Assembly (NCBI RefSeq): GCF_002102475.1
Contig: NZ_MSQD01000001.1
Location: 1-64,000, forward strand
Direction of reading: 5' to 3'
Length of the DNA stretch: 64,000 nt
Source: Thermoanaerobacterium sp. PSU-2
GTDB lineage: Bacteria; Bacillota; Thermoanaerobacteria; Thermoanaerobacterales; Thermoanaerobacteraceae
This document shows positions 1-7,759 of the stretch, in pieces. Under the pieces are notes generated by a model. That model saw nothing but the letters and a program-made list of their open reading frames with translations. It made no database searches and was not told where the DNA came from. The position numbers were made by a program, and so were the translations under genes. The stretch's first letter is position 1. Each line of letters begins with the position of its first letter.

Positions 1-860
1 AAACGAGGCACATAAAAGGATACTACACACTTGACATAAACGATGTTGTATTCAATAGGGATTTTTATGACAGGATAGCCATAGGCTCATATCCAGTAGA
101 CGTACAAGCAACATCACCAGAAGACACAGGGTATGTATATGGGAAGCCTGTAGAGTATGCAGTGCCATTTAGGTGCATAGTGCCTGAGAAGGTAGAGAAC
201 CTACTTGTAGTAGGGCGGTCAGCATCCTACAGCCACTTAGCAGCAGGGTCTGCCAGAACGATACCAATAGGGATGGCAGAAGGAGATGCAGCAGGCGTAG
301 CGTCAGCGTACTCCATAGCCAAAGACAAATCATTTGAAGACATCGCAAAGAATGAAGAAGATATAAAGAACATACAGTCCATATTAGTAAGCCAAGGAGC
401 ATACCTTAAGCCGTTTAAAGTAGAAGAAGCTGTAGAGAAAAGTTGGGCTTTTGACGGGCTAAAATTTGCCCTTCATTGGGGGCTTATAGTACCTGGATAC
501 ACAAATAATTTTAAGCTTAATGAAAGCATAAAAAGCATATCATTTTACTATATGGCAACAAACATGATTAAAAGGTCAATACCAGATAAATCACAGCTTA
601 TAGATGATGATTATCAGTATCTGCAAAAATACATTGTAGACAAGCCTCTTACAAAAGAAGAAGCTGCGGATATACTTTTGACGTATGCTGGATATAGAAA
701 TGAAGCTAATAAATATAGTGGTAGTTTATGCGATTTAGCACATGAAAAAGGACTAATATCTGATACAGCATATCAAAAGATGAAAAATTTAAAATACGTA
801 AAATGGGAAGATTCATATGACATGATATTGTCACTTCACAATTACCTAAGCAAGCTCTGA
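1..860 (+). CDS. FAD-dependent oxidoreductase, C-terminal part (5' end cut by window)
   Basis: The reading frame is open from the first base (codons start at base 3) to the TGA at 858-860, so the gene begins outside the window. About 285 residues are visible. The segment VENLLVVGRSASYSHLAAGS followed by RTIPIGMAEGDAAGVASA is the typical C-terminal FAD-binding stretch of the FAD-dependent oxidoreductase family with a GIDA/succinate-dehydrogenase-like fold (Pfam FAD_oxidored type). The remaining about 170 residues form a family-specific tail that I do not recognise. Substrate cannot be told. A GTG at 162 is an internal codon, not the start. The gene is followed directly by a terminator shared with the convergent murJ. 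Confidence 0.75.
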   Translation, partial: TRHIKGYYTLDINDVVFNRDFYDRIAIGSYPVDVQATSPEDTGYVYGKPVEYAVPFRCIVPEKVENLLVVGRSASYSHLAAGSARTIPIGMAEGDAAGVASAYSIAKDKSFEDIAKNEEDIKNIQSILVSQGAYLKPFKVEEAVEKSWAFDGLKFALHWGLIVPGYTNNFKLNESIKSISFYYMATNMIKRSIPDKSQLIDDDYQYLQKYIVDKPLTKEEAADILLTYAGYRNEANKYSGSLCDLAHEKGLISDTAYQKMKNLKYVKWEDSYDMILSLHNYLSKL

Positions 861-880
861 CAAAGTAAAATATATGCAAA

Positions 881-903
881 AAGCTCGGTTTTTAACCGAG
901 CTT
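881..903. terminator. Bidirectional terminator hairpin
   Basis: Perfect 10-bp stem AAGCTCGGTT / AACCGAGCTT with a TTT loop lies between two convergent stop codons (860 and 907). A-rich sequence on the left and T-rich sequence on the right suit termination in both directions. Confidence 0.8.
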
Positions 904-906
904 TAA

Positions 907-2460
907 TTAATTCTGAAAATTAGTTATTCTGTTTGCAACAATGCCAAATAAGTACTTAAACTCTTTTACTTTTAAAAGAAGCATCATACCAGCGTATATA
1001 GCACCACCAATAATGACGATCAAACTTGTAAGCAACAATTCCATCTTAAACCCAACCATGTATCTTGAAAGAAAATTATTCATTAAAAATACCACTGCAC
1101 CCATGGTAACAGAAGATAAAACCAATTTACCACCGGTAATTACAATATCGCGTCCACCAAAAGCACCCATCTTCTTCCTAAAATCCTTCATCAATAATAT
1201 GGCACAAATTGCAGCAGATGCAGACGACCCTATGGCAAGACCTGCGATACCTATATATTTTACAAGTATTATGCTTATCAATATATTTACTGCTATGCCT
1301 AAAATACTGTTTATCATAGGCGTCCTTGTGTCATTTGTGGAGTAAAATGATACATTAAACACATCTCTTATGCCATAAAAAATCATTCCTATTGAAAGGT
1401 ACAAAAGCGCAATAGCCGTAATCTCAACACTGTAATCATTAAATCTGCCGTGTTTAAACAATATATCTATTATGTGATACCTTAAAATCATGATGCCTAA
1501 AGTAACGGGAATCATGATCATATTGATATTGTTTATAGCCTTTATCATGTGAGATTTCATGCCTTTATAATCGCCGGTACTCCCTTCCCTTGACAAAGTA
1601 GGAAATATGACCGTGACAACCGATGTAGCAAATGTCCCGTAAAATGCACCTGTCAACAAGCTGGCATAGCTAAAAGCTGTGATGTTTCCATTTGGCAATC
1701 CTGAAGCAAGCCTCGTATTTATGATTATGTTTATCTGATTTACAGATAATCCCACAATGACAGGGCTAATAAGCTTAAGCATCCTTACTATGCGAGGATC
1801 TTTAAAATCAATTTTTAGACTGTACCTGTACTTGTTCTTAATAAGCCACGGTATCTGGTTTACCACCTGAAGTCCAAATGCGACTGTAGTGTAGATAGTA
1901 AGGCCTACTATGCCACCGTCCTTTGCAAAAAACAGCATAAACACAATAGGTGGAATGTCTATCAAAATACCATTTAAAGCAGGTGCAGTAAAGTCATTAA
2001 GAGTTTGAAGGATAGCAGTAAAACCTGCTGACATGCTTAAAAACAGCATGTTTACAATGCTTATTTTGGTCAAATTTACTGCAAGTTGAAACTTTTCACC
2101 TGTAAAATTCGACGCCATCAATCTTACCAAGTATGGCGAAAAAATCCATGCTATGACGAATATGGCAAATGAAAACAAAAATAAAATGTTCATTATATTG
2201 TTAGCAAAGTCAAACATCTCATCTTTGCCACGCTTAGCATACGTCTCATTTAAAAGGGGTATAAAAGCTGTGGATACAGCAACACCTATTATAGAGTAAA
2301 GCACTGTAGGAATATTTAATGACACCGTATATGCATCGGTAGCCCATGTGGTGCCAAACACCTTACCCTGCACAGTATTTTTCAAAAGTCCAGCAAATTT
2401 CCCTAAAATCGTTATAAATGCAACAATGCTTGCCGACTTAAACAGTTTCTTATTACTCAT
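907..2460 (-). CDS. murJ: Lipid II flippase MurJ (MviN family)
   Basis: This 517-residue, strongly hydrophobic protein matches the length and style of MurJ/MviN, with about 14 predicted membrane segments. The N-terminal stretch ASIVAFITILGKFAGLLKNT and the segment around VQGKVFGTTWATDAYTVS are typical of the family. It is thought to flip lipid II across the membrane for peptidoglycan synthesis. The family also includes O-antigen/teichoic precursor flippases, and only function tests separate these. It appears monocistronic: 153 bp of non-coding DNA separate it from the thioredoxin-like gene upstream, and it ends at the shared terminator at 881-903. Confidence 0.85.
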   Translation of the reverse strand: MSNKKLFKSASIVAFITILGKFAGLLKNTVQGKVFGTTWATDAYTVSLNIPTVLYSIIGVAVSTAFIPLLNETYAKRGKDEMFDFANNIMNILFLFSFAIFVIAWIFSPYLVRLMASNFTGEKFQLAVNLTKISIVNMLFLSMSAGFTAILQTLNDFTAPALNGILIDIPPIVFMLFFAKDGGIVGLTIYTTVAFGLQVVNQIPWLIKNKYRYSLKIDFKDPRIVRMLKLISPVIVGLSVNQINIIINTRLASGLPNGNITAFSYASLLTGAFYGTFATSVVTVIFPTLSREGSTGDYKGMKSHMIKAINNINMIMIPVTLGIMILRYHIIDILFKHGRFNDYSVEITAIALLYLSIGMIFYGIRDVFNVSFYSTNDTRTPMINSILGIAVNILISIILVKYIGIAGLAIGSSASAAICAILLMKDFRKKMGAFGGRDIVITGGKLVLSSVTMGAVVFLMNNFLSRYMVGFKMELLLTSLIVIIGGAIYAGMMLLLKVKEFKYLFGIVANRITNFQN

Positions 2461-2613
2461 ACGATCTCCAATCTAACTCGTAATTTTTCTTAACAGTAAT
2501 TTTAAGCTTCATAACAATTTTATATTTTACATCGTAAACGGCTTTTAGGCAATACACAGCAACTTGAAAATTAAATCTTCTTGTCAACTTTTCACATCAA
2601 TAGCTATTGTAAC

Positions 2614-2943
2614 TTATGAAAAAAACAAATCATAGTACTTCTGTATCTTCTCTTCTAAGATATCCATGCTTATAAATCTCGCCTCTCTTATGACTTCTTT
2701 TCCTTCCACAAAAAGAAGCACTGTAGGCACAGTAAAAACCGAAAACTCCGATGATGCAGCAGGCAATTCGTCTATAGAGACATGACCACTGGATATCTGG
2801 TCATAATTTAAGAGCATCATTTCAAGTTTCGGAAGCAATGTAGTACATATACCACAATCATTTGTTGAAAAATACAATAGCGCCATTTCTTCATCATTCA
2901 CAAATTTCTTTATATCGTCAACTGCATATAATTTCTCCATCAT
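2614..2943 (-). CDS. Thioredoxin family protein
   Basis: A 109-residue cytoplasmic protein with a thioredoxin-like plan: a beta strand MALLYFSTNDC, the redox motif CGIC at about residues 30-33, and the cis-proline stretch FTVPTVLLFVEGKEV near residue 75. The active site CGIC differs from the classical CGPC, so the redox potential probably differs. The best ribosome site, GGAGGG, stands 5 nt before the first ATG and 8 nt before the second; either could start. Partner proteins are unknown. It likely acts as a general thiol-disulfide exchanger. Confidence 0.8.
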   Translation of the reverse strand: MMEKLYAVDDIKKFVNDEEMALLYFSTNDCGICTTLLPKLEMMLLNYDQISSGHVSIDELPAASSEFSVFTVPTVLLFVEGKEVIREARFISMDILEEKIQKYYDLFFS

Positions 2944-3052
2944 CTTTGCCCTCCGAAATTATTTTTAAATCTAACATATAAAGTATTTTACCACAAAGCG
3001 AAAAATTTTTATATATCTTGCCTTAATATTAAAATTTAATTTTCAATGGTGA

Positions 3053-3058
3053 TATAAT
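3053..3058 (+). promoter_or_regulatory. Candidate -10 box for the AhpD-like gene
   Basis: TATAAT lies 34 bp before the start codon at 3092 in an AT-rich region. I see no convincing -35 box at 16-18 bp, so only the -10 element is called. Confidence 0.4.
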
Positions 3059-3091
3059 ATATTATGTAAAAATATACAAGGAGGGATTTAG

Positions 3092-3391
3092 ATGCCATTA
3101 CCGCCATTTTTGTCATCGCTTGATAAAAATGATCATGAATTTGCATCTGCAATAGAAAAAGTCTATTCTTATGCAATGGGACCAGGCGCATTAGACCAAA
3201 AGACAAAATTGTTAATCGCACTGGCTATTGATGCGTTGCACGGCGCTAACCTTGGAGTAGAAAACATATCAAATCAACTGCGAAATATGGGGGTAAGCGA
3301 GGAAGAAATAAAAGAAGCAATTAGAATCGCATACTTCGCATCTGGAAATACAATATTAGCTTCGTATATTTCTGCTTTCAAAAACAAATAG
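3092..3391 (+). CDS. Carboxymuconolactone decarboxylase / AhpD-like protein lacking the redox cysteines
   Basis: A 99-residue helical protein preceded by a strong AAGGAGG site. The segment DQKTKLLIALAIDALHGANLG and the later GVSEEEIKEAIRIAYFASG match the carboxymuconolactone decarboxylase (CMD/AhpD) family. In redox-active AhpD-like members the helix holds a CxxC(…)H motif; here the matching stretch reads ALHGANLG with no cysteine at all in the protein. It is therefore unlikely to be a peroxidase or disulfide reductase. It may be a structural or decarboxylase-like member; the function is unknown. It stands alone, followed by a hairpin. Confidence 0.7.
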   Translation: MPLPPFLSSLDKNDHEFASAIEKVYSYAMGPGALDQKTKLLIALAIDALHGANLGVENISNQLRNMGVSEEEIKEAIRIAYFASGNTILASYISAFKNK

Positions 3392-3400
3392 CCATTAAAA

Positions 3401-3435
3401 AGTGAGAAGCTTTAAAGAAATTTAAGCTTCTCACT
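3401..3435 (+). terminator. Hairpin after the AhpD-like gene
   Basis: AGTGAGAAGCTTTAAA and TTTAAGCTTCTCACT can form a long stem with a one-base bulge and a GAAA loop. The following T-run is weak, so it may act as an imperfect terminator or an RNA stabiliser before the next gene. Confidence 0.5.
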
Positions 3436-3470
3436 GTATTAAAAATCATATAGTAGAGGTGAACAAAAAT

Positions 3471-3923
3471 ATGGATAATAAAGAAAAACTGATACATTCA
3501 TATATTGACAAAAAAGTCTCCAAAAATATCAATGAAGAACACAAAGATTCGCTGACATTTGGCGATAGAATGGCAGATAAATTGGCAGACTACGCTGGCA
3601 GTTGGTCATTTATATTTACGTTTGGCTTTCTGCTTATCGTTTGGATGGTTATAAACAGCGTCGCTTTTATAAAACACTTTGACCCGTATCCATTTATACT
3701 CTTGAATTTGGTTTTATCATGCCTTGCTGCAATACAAGCTCCAATAATCATGATGAGCCAAAACAGGCAAGAAGCAAAAGATAGATTAAGAGCGCAAAAT
3801 GACTACGAAGTAAATTTAAAAGCAGAGCTAATAATAGAAGACCTACATACAAAAGCAGATAAAATCATCGAAAATCAAGAAAAAATATTAAAGCTTTTGG
3901 AAAGCCAAACGCAAAAACAATAA
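3471..3923 (+). CDS. DUF1003 family membrane protein
   Basis: This 150-residue protein has two membrane segments at about residues 45-68 (SWSFIFTFGFLLIVWMVINS) and 80-100, followed by a charged helical tail rich in E, K and Q. The segment APIIMMSQNRQEAKDRLRAQ is the hallmark of DUF1003. Function is unknown. I start at the ATG at 3471 because AGAGGTGA sits 8 nt upstream; the GTG at 3459 lies inside that ribosome site. Its stop codon is one base from the stop of the convergent PqqD-like gene. Confidence 0.75.
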   Translation: MDNKEKLIHSYIDKKVSKNINEEHKDSLTFGDRMADKLADYAGSWSFIFTFGFLLIVWMVINSVAFIKHFDPYPFILLNLVLSCLAAIQAPIIMMSQNRQEAKDRLRAQNDYEVNLKAELIIEDLHTKADKIIENQEKILKLLESQTQKQ

Positions 3924-3924
3924 A

Positions 3925-4266
3925 TTATTGAACTCTCCATCTAATCCATCCATTTTGATGCAAATAGCGTAAATATTTGTTTAGTCTATCGTACGTAGGC
4001 TCAACCTTATCGCCATAGACTTCTTTAAGCTTAATGCCTATGTCATAAACAGTTCTTTTGCCGTCAATAAGTTTCCAAACGGTGCTGCCGATTTCATCAA
4101 GCTCTATCGTCGTTATCCTTGGCCTTTTGATGATAAGCCTCGCCAACCGCTCGACGATTTTATCGTGTCTAAACAAAAGCTTGACTATGTTACCATTCTC
4201 TTCCCACATAAGTTTTTTTGAATGAATGGGTACATAAAGCATGAAATTGTTGTTCTTTTTAGCCAT
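3925..4266 (-). CDS. PqqD family peptide-binding protein
   Basis: A 113-residue protein with the PqqD-type winged-helix pattern: a strand region VKLLFRHDKIVERLARLIIK, then TTIELDEIGSTVWKLIDGKRTVYDIG and a helical end. PqqD-like proteins usually bind precursor peptides for radical SAM modifying enzymes. No precursor or maturase gene is next to it here, so it may be a free-standing member whose target is unknown. The N-terminal extension of about 25 residues is lysine-rich. It lies 65 bp downstream of the secreted glycosidase gene on the same strand. Confidence 0.65.
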   Translation of the reverse strand: MAKKNNNFMLYVPIHSKKLMWEENGNIVKLLFRHDKIVERLARLIIKRPRITTIELDEIGSTVWKLIDGKRTVYDIGIKLKEVYGDKVEPTYDRLNKYLRYLHQNGWIRWRVQ

Positions 4267-4331
4267 TTATCACATCATCCTTATATTATCGCCTTTTTTT
4301 ATGCAGTCACTAAATATATTATATCACACCA

Positions 4332-5735
4332 TTATTTGTAGAATATAAGTGCATTGCTTAAATCCCTACCTGGCTTTGTTAAATACTCACCTTTAAAATA
4401 AAGCCCAGAAGAAGCACCGCCATCAAGATTCATTGCATCGTATGCGCCTAATTCTTTCATTATCTGTGCCAACTGATACACCGTAATCTCTGGTGTAGTC
4501 ACAAGAAGAATGTCGCCTTGTGCCGTTACTCCAATAGCGCTTCTTGCGTATGATAAGCTTACGATTTTATCCTCTGTAAAACCCTCTCCTATAGGATCTA
4601 CACTGACCACACCATCTTTAACGAGGGTAGGACCTGCTCCTACAGCCTCAGTGACATCAGACCAATCAACTGGATTTCCGCCATCATCTGTAAAGTTGAT
4701 TTTATACTCAACTGTCTTTCCTACATTGAATACTTTAGCCAAGTATTCCTCGCTGCCATTGAGATTTATGACATATCCATCTGCAGGAATATTTACATCC
4801 TGGTTTTCTTCAATATCTTTGACCACGCCATTTTCTACAACAATATTTATTCCATAGTTGAAGCCAAGGTGACTGCCCCACTCATATGTAAATATATACA
4901 CAGAATTTGTAGAAGGTATGTGATTGAAACCATAAGCATACCAATTATTTGGCCAGCTATAAGAGCCATTAGTCCCACCTACAATACTTATCCTCAGCTT
5001 ATCCATCTTCACCCTACCATCAGCCGTAAAGCCAAAGACAGATCCTACATTAACTACATGCACAACTTTGCCATCTTTGATTATAGTATTCCACGGTACT
5101 GGATCTCCACCATAAGCATTAAAAAATGTACCGTTTATTGCAACATCTGCATTGTAGTATTTAGCCATGTCATATAGGCTCTGCGTAGTACCTATCTGAT
5201 TATTCGCCAAAATAACAGCAGGTTTATATGGCGAGTTGTGAGGTATTCTCACACCTGTCACAACAACGCCATCAACTTTCTGAGTAAAGCTTGTGGCGTC
5301 TAAGCTATAATCGACCGCTTTAACATAAATATATGAATTATTAAAAGGGATAGCAGCAGTTTGCGTATCATCATCCCATTTGACTTGATTATCACCAATC
5401 AATTCAGCCAAAAACCGAAGCGGCAAAAAGGTTGAACCGTCTTTTATTATAGCAGGCACCGGCATATCTTTACCTTCTCCGTTGACAACTGCATTTGTAC
5501 TGTTAATCTTAATAACGATTTGAAGGCTGTCTTTTATGATTTTAACTGTTTGTGTATCACCATCCCATTTTACATCTGCCCCCATGCTCTGAAATACACC
5601 TCTGGCGGGTACCATCATATAGCTATTATTTTTATATGTATACAAAAAACCATTGTAGTATGTATCAGCGTAAACGTGTGAAGTAGATATAAAAACCAAA
5701 ATCAAAGGTACAATAATTTGTAGAAATTTTTTCAT
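4332..5735 (-). CDS. Secreted phosphodiester glycosidase with copper-amine-oxidase-like N-terminal domain
   Basis: 467 residues. A signal peptide (MKKFLQIIVPLILVFIS, cleavage near HVYA-DTYY) is followed by a stalk domain of the copper amine oxidase N-terminal type at about residues 35-125, with two halves ending in VKWDGDTQTVKI and VKWDDDTQTAAI. The rest (about 165-467) matches the phosphodiester glycosidase family related to NAGPA, with AINGTFFNAYGGDPVPWNT and the closing NLDGGASSGLYFKGEYL. It probably acts outside the cell on glycan phosphodiesters or wall polymers. The ribosome site is oddly placed, see the hairpin at 5743-5780. Confidence 0.8.
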   Translation of the reverse strand: MKKFLQIIVPLILVFISTSHVYADTYYNGFLYTYKNNSYMMVPARGVFQSMGADVKWDGDTQTVKIIKDSLQIVIKINSTNAVVNGEGKDMPVPAIIKDGSTFLPLRFLAELIGDNQVKWDDDTQTAAIPFNNSYIYVKAVDYSLDATSFTQKVDGVVVTGVRIPHNSPYKPAVILANNQIGTTQSLYDMAKYYNADVAINGTFFNAYGGDPVPWNTIIKDGKVVHVVNVGSVFGFTADGRVKMDKLRISIVGGTNGSYSWPNNWYAYGFNHIPSTNSVYIFTYEWGSHLGFNYGINIVVENGVVKDIEENQDVNIPADGYVINLNGSEEYLAKVFNVGKTVEYKINFTDDGGNPVDWSDVTEAVGAGPTLVKDGVVSVDPIGEGFTEDKIVSLSYARSAIGVTAQGDILLVTTPEITVYQLAQIMKELGAYDAMNLDGGASSGLYFKGEYLTKPGRDLSNALIFYK

Positions 5736-5742
5736 ATCAATT

Positions 5743-5780
5743 GGAACAACTATTATTTAAGTGTTATTCCTTATCCTCCT
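5743..5780 (-). promoter_or_regulatory. Hairpin between a distant ribosome site and the start codon
   Basis: No ribosome site lies next to the ATG at 5735. A strong AGGAGG is found at 5775-5780, about 40 nt upstream. Between them GGAATAAC (5763-5770) can pair with GTTGTTCC (5743-5750), with one G-U pair and a 12-nt loop. Folding would bring the ribosome site within about 11 nt of the start codon. This structural reading is inference. Confidence 0.4.
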
Positions 5781-5925
5781 CTCCTTTTTATGGAAATGAT
5801 TTACGCAAAATTATAATTGTTATAATACTTTATGAATTATTCGACACATTAAAAAAAATCCTTCTTGCTTTATTAATTTTTTTGTTTGCATTTGGGAATA
5901 TAGGCAGACATTAAATTATTTTTAA

Positions 5926-5953
5926 ATAAAAAAATAAAAGCCATGAAAGGCTT
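5926..5953 (-). terminator. Terminator of the five-tRNA operon
   Basis: On the minus strand AAGCC-TTTCAT-GGCTT (5953-5938) is followed by a long T-rich run, directly after tRNA-Cys. The stem is short (5 bp) but the T-run is strong. Confidence 0.6.
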
Positions 5954-5972
5954 GATATCGCTTGATTAAATA

Positions 5973-6046
<74 letters not shown>

Positions 6047-6052
6047 AAATTT

Positions 6053-6128
6053 TGGAGCGGACAACGAGACTCGAACTCGCGACCCTCACCTTGGCAAGGT
6101 GATGCTCTACCAACTGAGCTATGTCCGC
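6053..6128 (-). tRNA. tRNA-Gly (anticodon GCC)
   Basis: 76-nt cloverleaf with acceptor GCGGACA / TGTCCGC, anticodon loop CTTGCCAAG giving GCC, and an encoded CCA. Fourth gene of the operon. Confidence 0.95.
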
Positions 6129-6137
6129 TTAACTTTA

Positions 6138-6213
6138 TGGTGCCTCGAAGTGGAATCGAACCACTGACACAGGGATTTTCAGTCCCTTGCTCTACCGACT
6201 GAGCTATCGAGGC
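6138..6213 (-). tRNA. tRNA-Phe (anticodon GAA)
   Basis: 76-nt cloverleaf, acceptor GCCTCGA / TCGAGGC, anticodon loop ACTGAAAAT giving GAA, T-arm GGTTCGATT, encoded CCA. Third gene of the operon. Confidence 0.95.
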
Positions 6214-6226
6214 TTTTTAAATTTTA

Positions 6227-6303
6227 TGGCGACCCAAAAGGGGCTCGAACCCTCGACCTCCAGCGTGACAGGCTGGCGCTCTAACCAACTGAGCTATTGG
6301 GCC
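6227..6303 (-). tRNA. tRNA-Asp (anticodon GTC)
   Basis: 77-nt cloverleaf, acceptor GGCCCAA / TTGGGTC with one G-U pair, anticodon loop CTGTCAC giving GTC, encoded CCA. Second gene of the operon. Confidence 0.95.
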
Positions 6304-6310
6304 ATGACAG

Positions 6311-6383
6311 TGGTCGCAATAGGGCTCGAACCTATGACCCCCTGCTTGTAAGGCAGGTGCTCTCCCAGCTGAGCTATACGACC
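6311..6383 (-). tRNA. tRNA-Val (anticodon TAC)
   Basis: 73-nt cloverleaf, acceptor GGTCGTA / TGCGACC, anticodon loop CTTACAA giving TAC. First gene of the operon. CCA is not encoded here (ACTG follows), unlike its four neighbours, so it needs CCA addition. Confidence 0.95.
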
Positions 6384-6402
6384 AATTTCCGTGACAAGTA
6401 TT

Positions 6403-6431
6403 AGTATACATAAAAAATGCCGATTCGTCAA
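6403..6431 (-). promoter_or_regulatory. Sigma-A promoter of the tRNA operon
   Basis: On the minus strand TTGACG (6431-6426), a 17-bp spacer and TATACT (6408-6403) stand 20 bp before tRNA-Val. Five of six -35 and five of six -10 bases match consensus. Confidence 0.85.
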
Positions 6432-6488
6432 TATCCTTTTTTAATTTTTTTCACATCTCATCAAAATATGCATTGCCATATATTTCAA

Positions 6489-6512
6489 AACCCTAACATT
6501 GCTGTTAGGGTT
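6489..6512 (-). terminator. Terminator of the cold shock gene
   Basis: Perfect 10-bp stem AACCCTAACA / TGTTAGGGTT with a 4-nt loop lies 12 bp after the stop of the cold shock gene. The T-run is modest. Confidence 0.7.
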
Positions 6513-6523
6513 GATTTTCTCCA

Positions 6524-6727
6524 TTAGGAAACTTTTTTAACGTTAGCGGCTTGTGGCCCTTTTTCGGCCTCCACTATATCAAACTCGACTTCCTGTCCTT
6601 CTTCTAACGTCTTAAAACCATCCTGTTCAATTGCTGAGTAATGAACGAATACGTCTGAGCCTCCTTCTCTTTCTATGAAGCCATAACCTTTCTCAGCATT
6701 GAACCATTTTACTTTACCTCTTACCAT
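6524..6727 (-). CDS. csp: Cold shock protein (CspA/CspB family)
   Basis: 67 residues, the usual length for a single cold shock domain. It starts [20 protein letters not shown] and carries both RNA-binding motifs: KGYGFI at residues 13-18 and VFVHY at 26-30. It binds single-stranded RNA or DNA and acts as an RNA chaperone in the cytoplasm. The ATG at 6727 is preceded by TGGAGGA at proper distance; the longer open frame upstream has no ribosome site and is not family-like. It stands alone between the tRNA operon promoter and the sirtuin gene, with its own terminator at 6489-6512. Confidence 0.95.
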   Translation of the reverse strand: MVRGKVKWFNAEKGYGFIEREGGSDVFVHYSAIEQDGFKTLEEGQEVEFDIVEAEKGPQAANVKKVS

Positions 6728-6803
6728 TATATCTTCCTCCAAACGTGATAAATAATTTACTTCTTTATAATAGCACTGAAACATATACATTGTCAAATGA
6801 ATT

Positions 6804-7559
6804 TTAGCCTTGTTGTGCCGTCTTTAAATATCTTACGATTTTGCTTAAAGCTTCGCCTGCCGATTCTCTTATAATTGCATCGGCCCTTCTATCTTCAGGT
6901 GTCTCTGACTTATTTATTATGACAAGATGCTTTGATAGTCCCGGAAGAAAGTTTACAGGTGATACAGTAAGCGATGAACCAATGACTATCATCAAATCGC
7001 TGTCTTCGGCCTCATGCCATGCCTTTTCAAAATCTTCAGGCATCTGATCTCCAAACATTACAACATCTGGCCTTAAAATCCCATTGCATTTGTCGCATTT
7101 AGGCGGGATTTCCCCTTTAGACACTTTGACCTCCAATAAATCAATTGGTACCACTGTACCACAATTTGTGCAACTTCCTGTCCTCGTCTGGCCGTGTACT
7201 TCGTATACTTTCTTCGATCCTGCTTTTTGGTGCAAATTATCTATGTTTTGGGTAATTACGCATGATACAAACCCATCCTGCTCCAGTTGCGCCAATATAT
7301 AGTGTGCTTTGTTTGGCTTTGCATCTTTCATGGACAACAAAATCTTAAAACCATTGTCGTAAAACTTTTTAGGGTCATTGTATAAAACTCTTGTTGACAG
7401 TGCTTCCATAGGGTCCATCTTTTCCCAAAGTCCAGTTCCTGGACTTCTGAAATCAGGAATACCGCTTTCTGTAGATATTCCAGCACCCGTCAGCACAACA
7501 GTCTTTTTAGAATTCTCTATCAATCTTGCAACTTTTTCATATACATCCTCTTGACCCAT
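6804..7559 (-). CDS. cobB: NAD-dependent protein deacylase, sirtuin (Sir2/CobB) family
   Basis: 251 residues. NAD-binding motifs [16 protein letters not shown] near residue 24 and [13 protein letters not shown] near 103 are present, with the catalytic histidine in EVHGQT. Four zinc ligands are seen as CTNCG and, about 23 residues later, CDKCNG. This is a complete bacterial class III/U-type sirtuin that removes acyl groups from protein lysines using NAD. I start at the ATG at 7559, which follows GAGGTGA by 5 nt; the GTG at 7568 lies inside that site. It is transcribed alone or with upstream genes after the small spore protein gene. Confidence 0.9.
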   Translation of the reverse strand: MGQEDVYEKVARLIENSKKTVVLTGAGISTESGIPDFRSPGTGLWEKMDPMEALSTRVLYNDPKKFYDNGFKILLSMKDAKPNKAHYILAQLEQDGFVSCVITQNIDNLHQKAGSKKVYEVHGQTRTGSCTNCGTVVPIDLLEVKVSKGEIPPKCDKCNGILRPDVVMFGDQMPEDFEKAWHEAEDSDLMIVIGSSLTVSPVNFLPGLSKHLVIINKSETPEDRRADAIIRESAGEALSKIVRYLKTAQQG

Positions 7560-7601
7560 TTGTCTCACCTCAAATACAAGTATACCACCACAACAAAAAT
7601 T

Positions 7602-7748
7602 TTACATGGCCGATTTATATTTTTTCTTTTTCACAATGGCTCCTATCTTCCCTGTTTCTTGTGCCGTCAAATTCGACCATCCTACCTTATGTACCTTATC
7701 TAATAGCCCCAACTCTTTAGCCGCCTCTATCTTTAATTTTTCATCCAT
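7602..7748 (-). CDS. Small acid-soluble spore protein-like (48 aa)
   Basis: A short gene of 48 residues starting MDEKLKIEAAKELGLLDKV and continuing with WSNLTAQETGKIGAIVKKKK. The pattern LGLLDKV-x(n)-GW-x-LTAxETGKIG resembles the minor alpha/beta-type spore proteins of the SspF kind in Clostridia, which bind and protect spore DNA. AGGAGATGAT stands before the ATG and overlaps the stop codon of the upstream YcdB-like gene, only 11 nt away, so both are probably co-transcribed. The family call is from pattern memory; expression in the forespore would be expected. Confidence 0.75.
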   Translation of the reverse strand: MDEKLKIEAAKELGLLDKVHKVGWSNLTAQETGKIGAIVKKKKYKSAM

Positions 7749-7759
7749 AGTATCATCTC

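Noticed and set aside
3018..3023. TTGCCT as -35 box for the AhpD-like gene
   Set aside because: The gap to TATAAT at 3053 is 29 bp.
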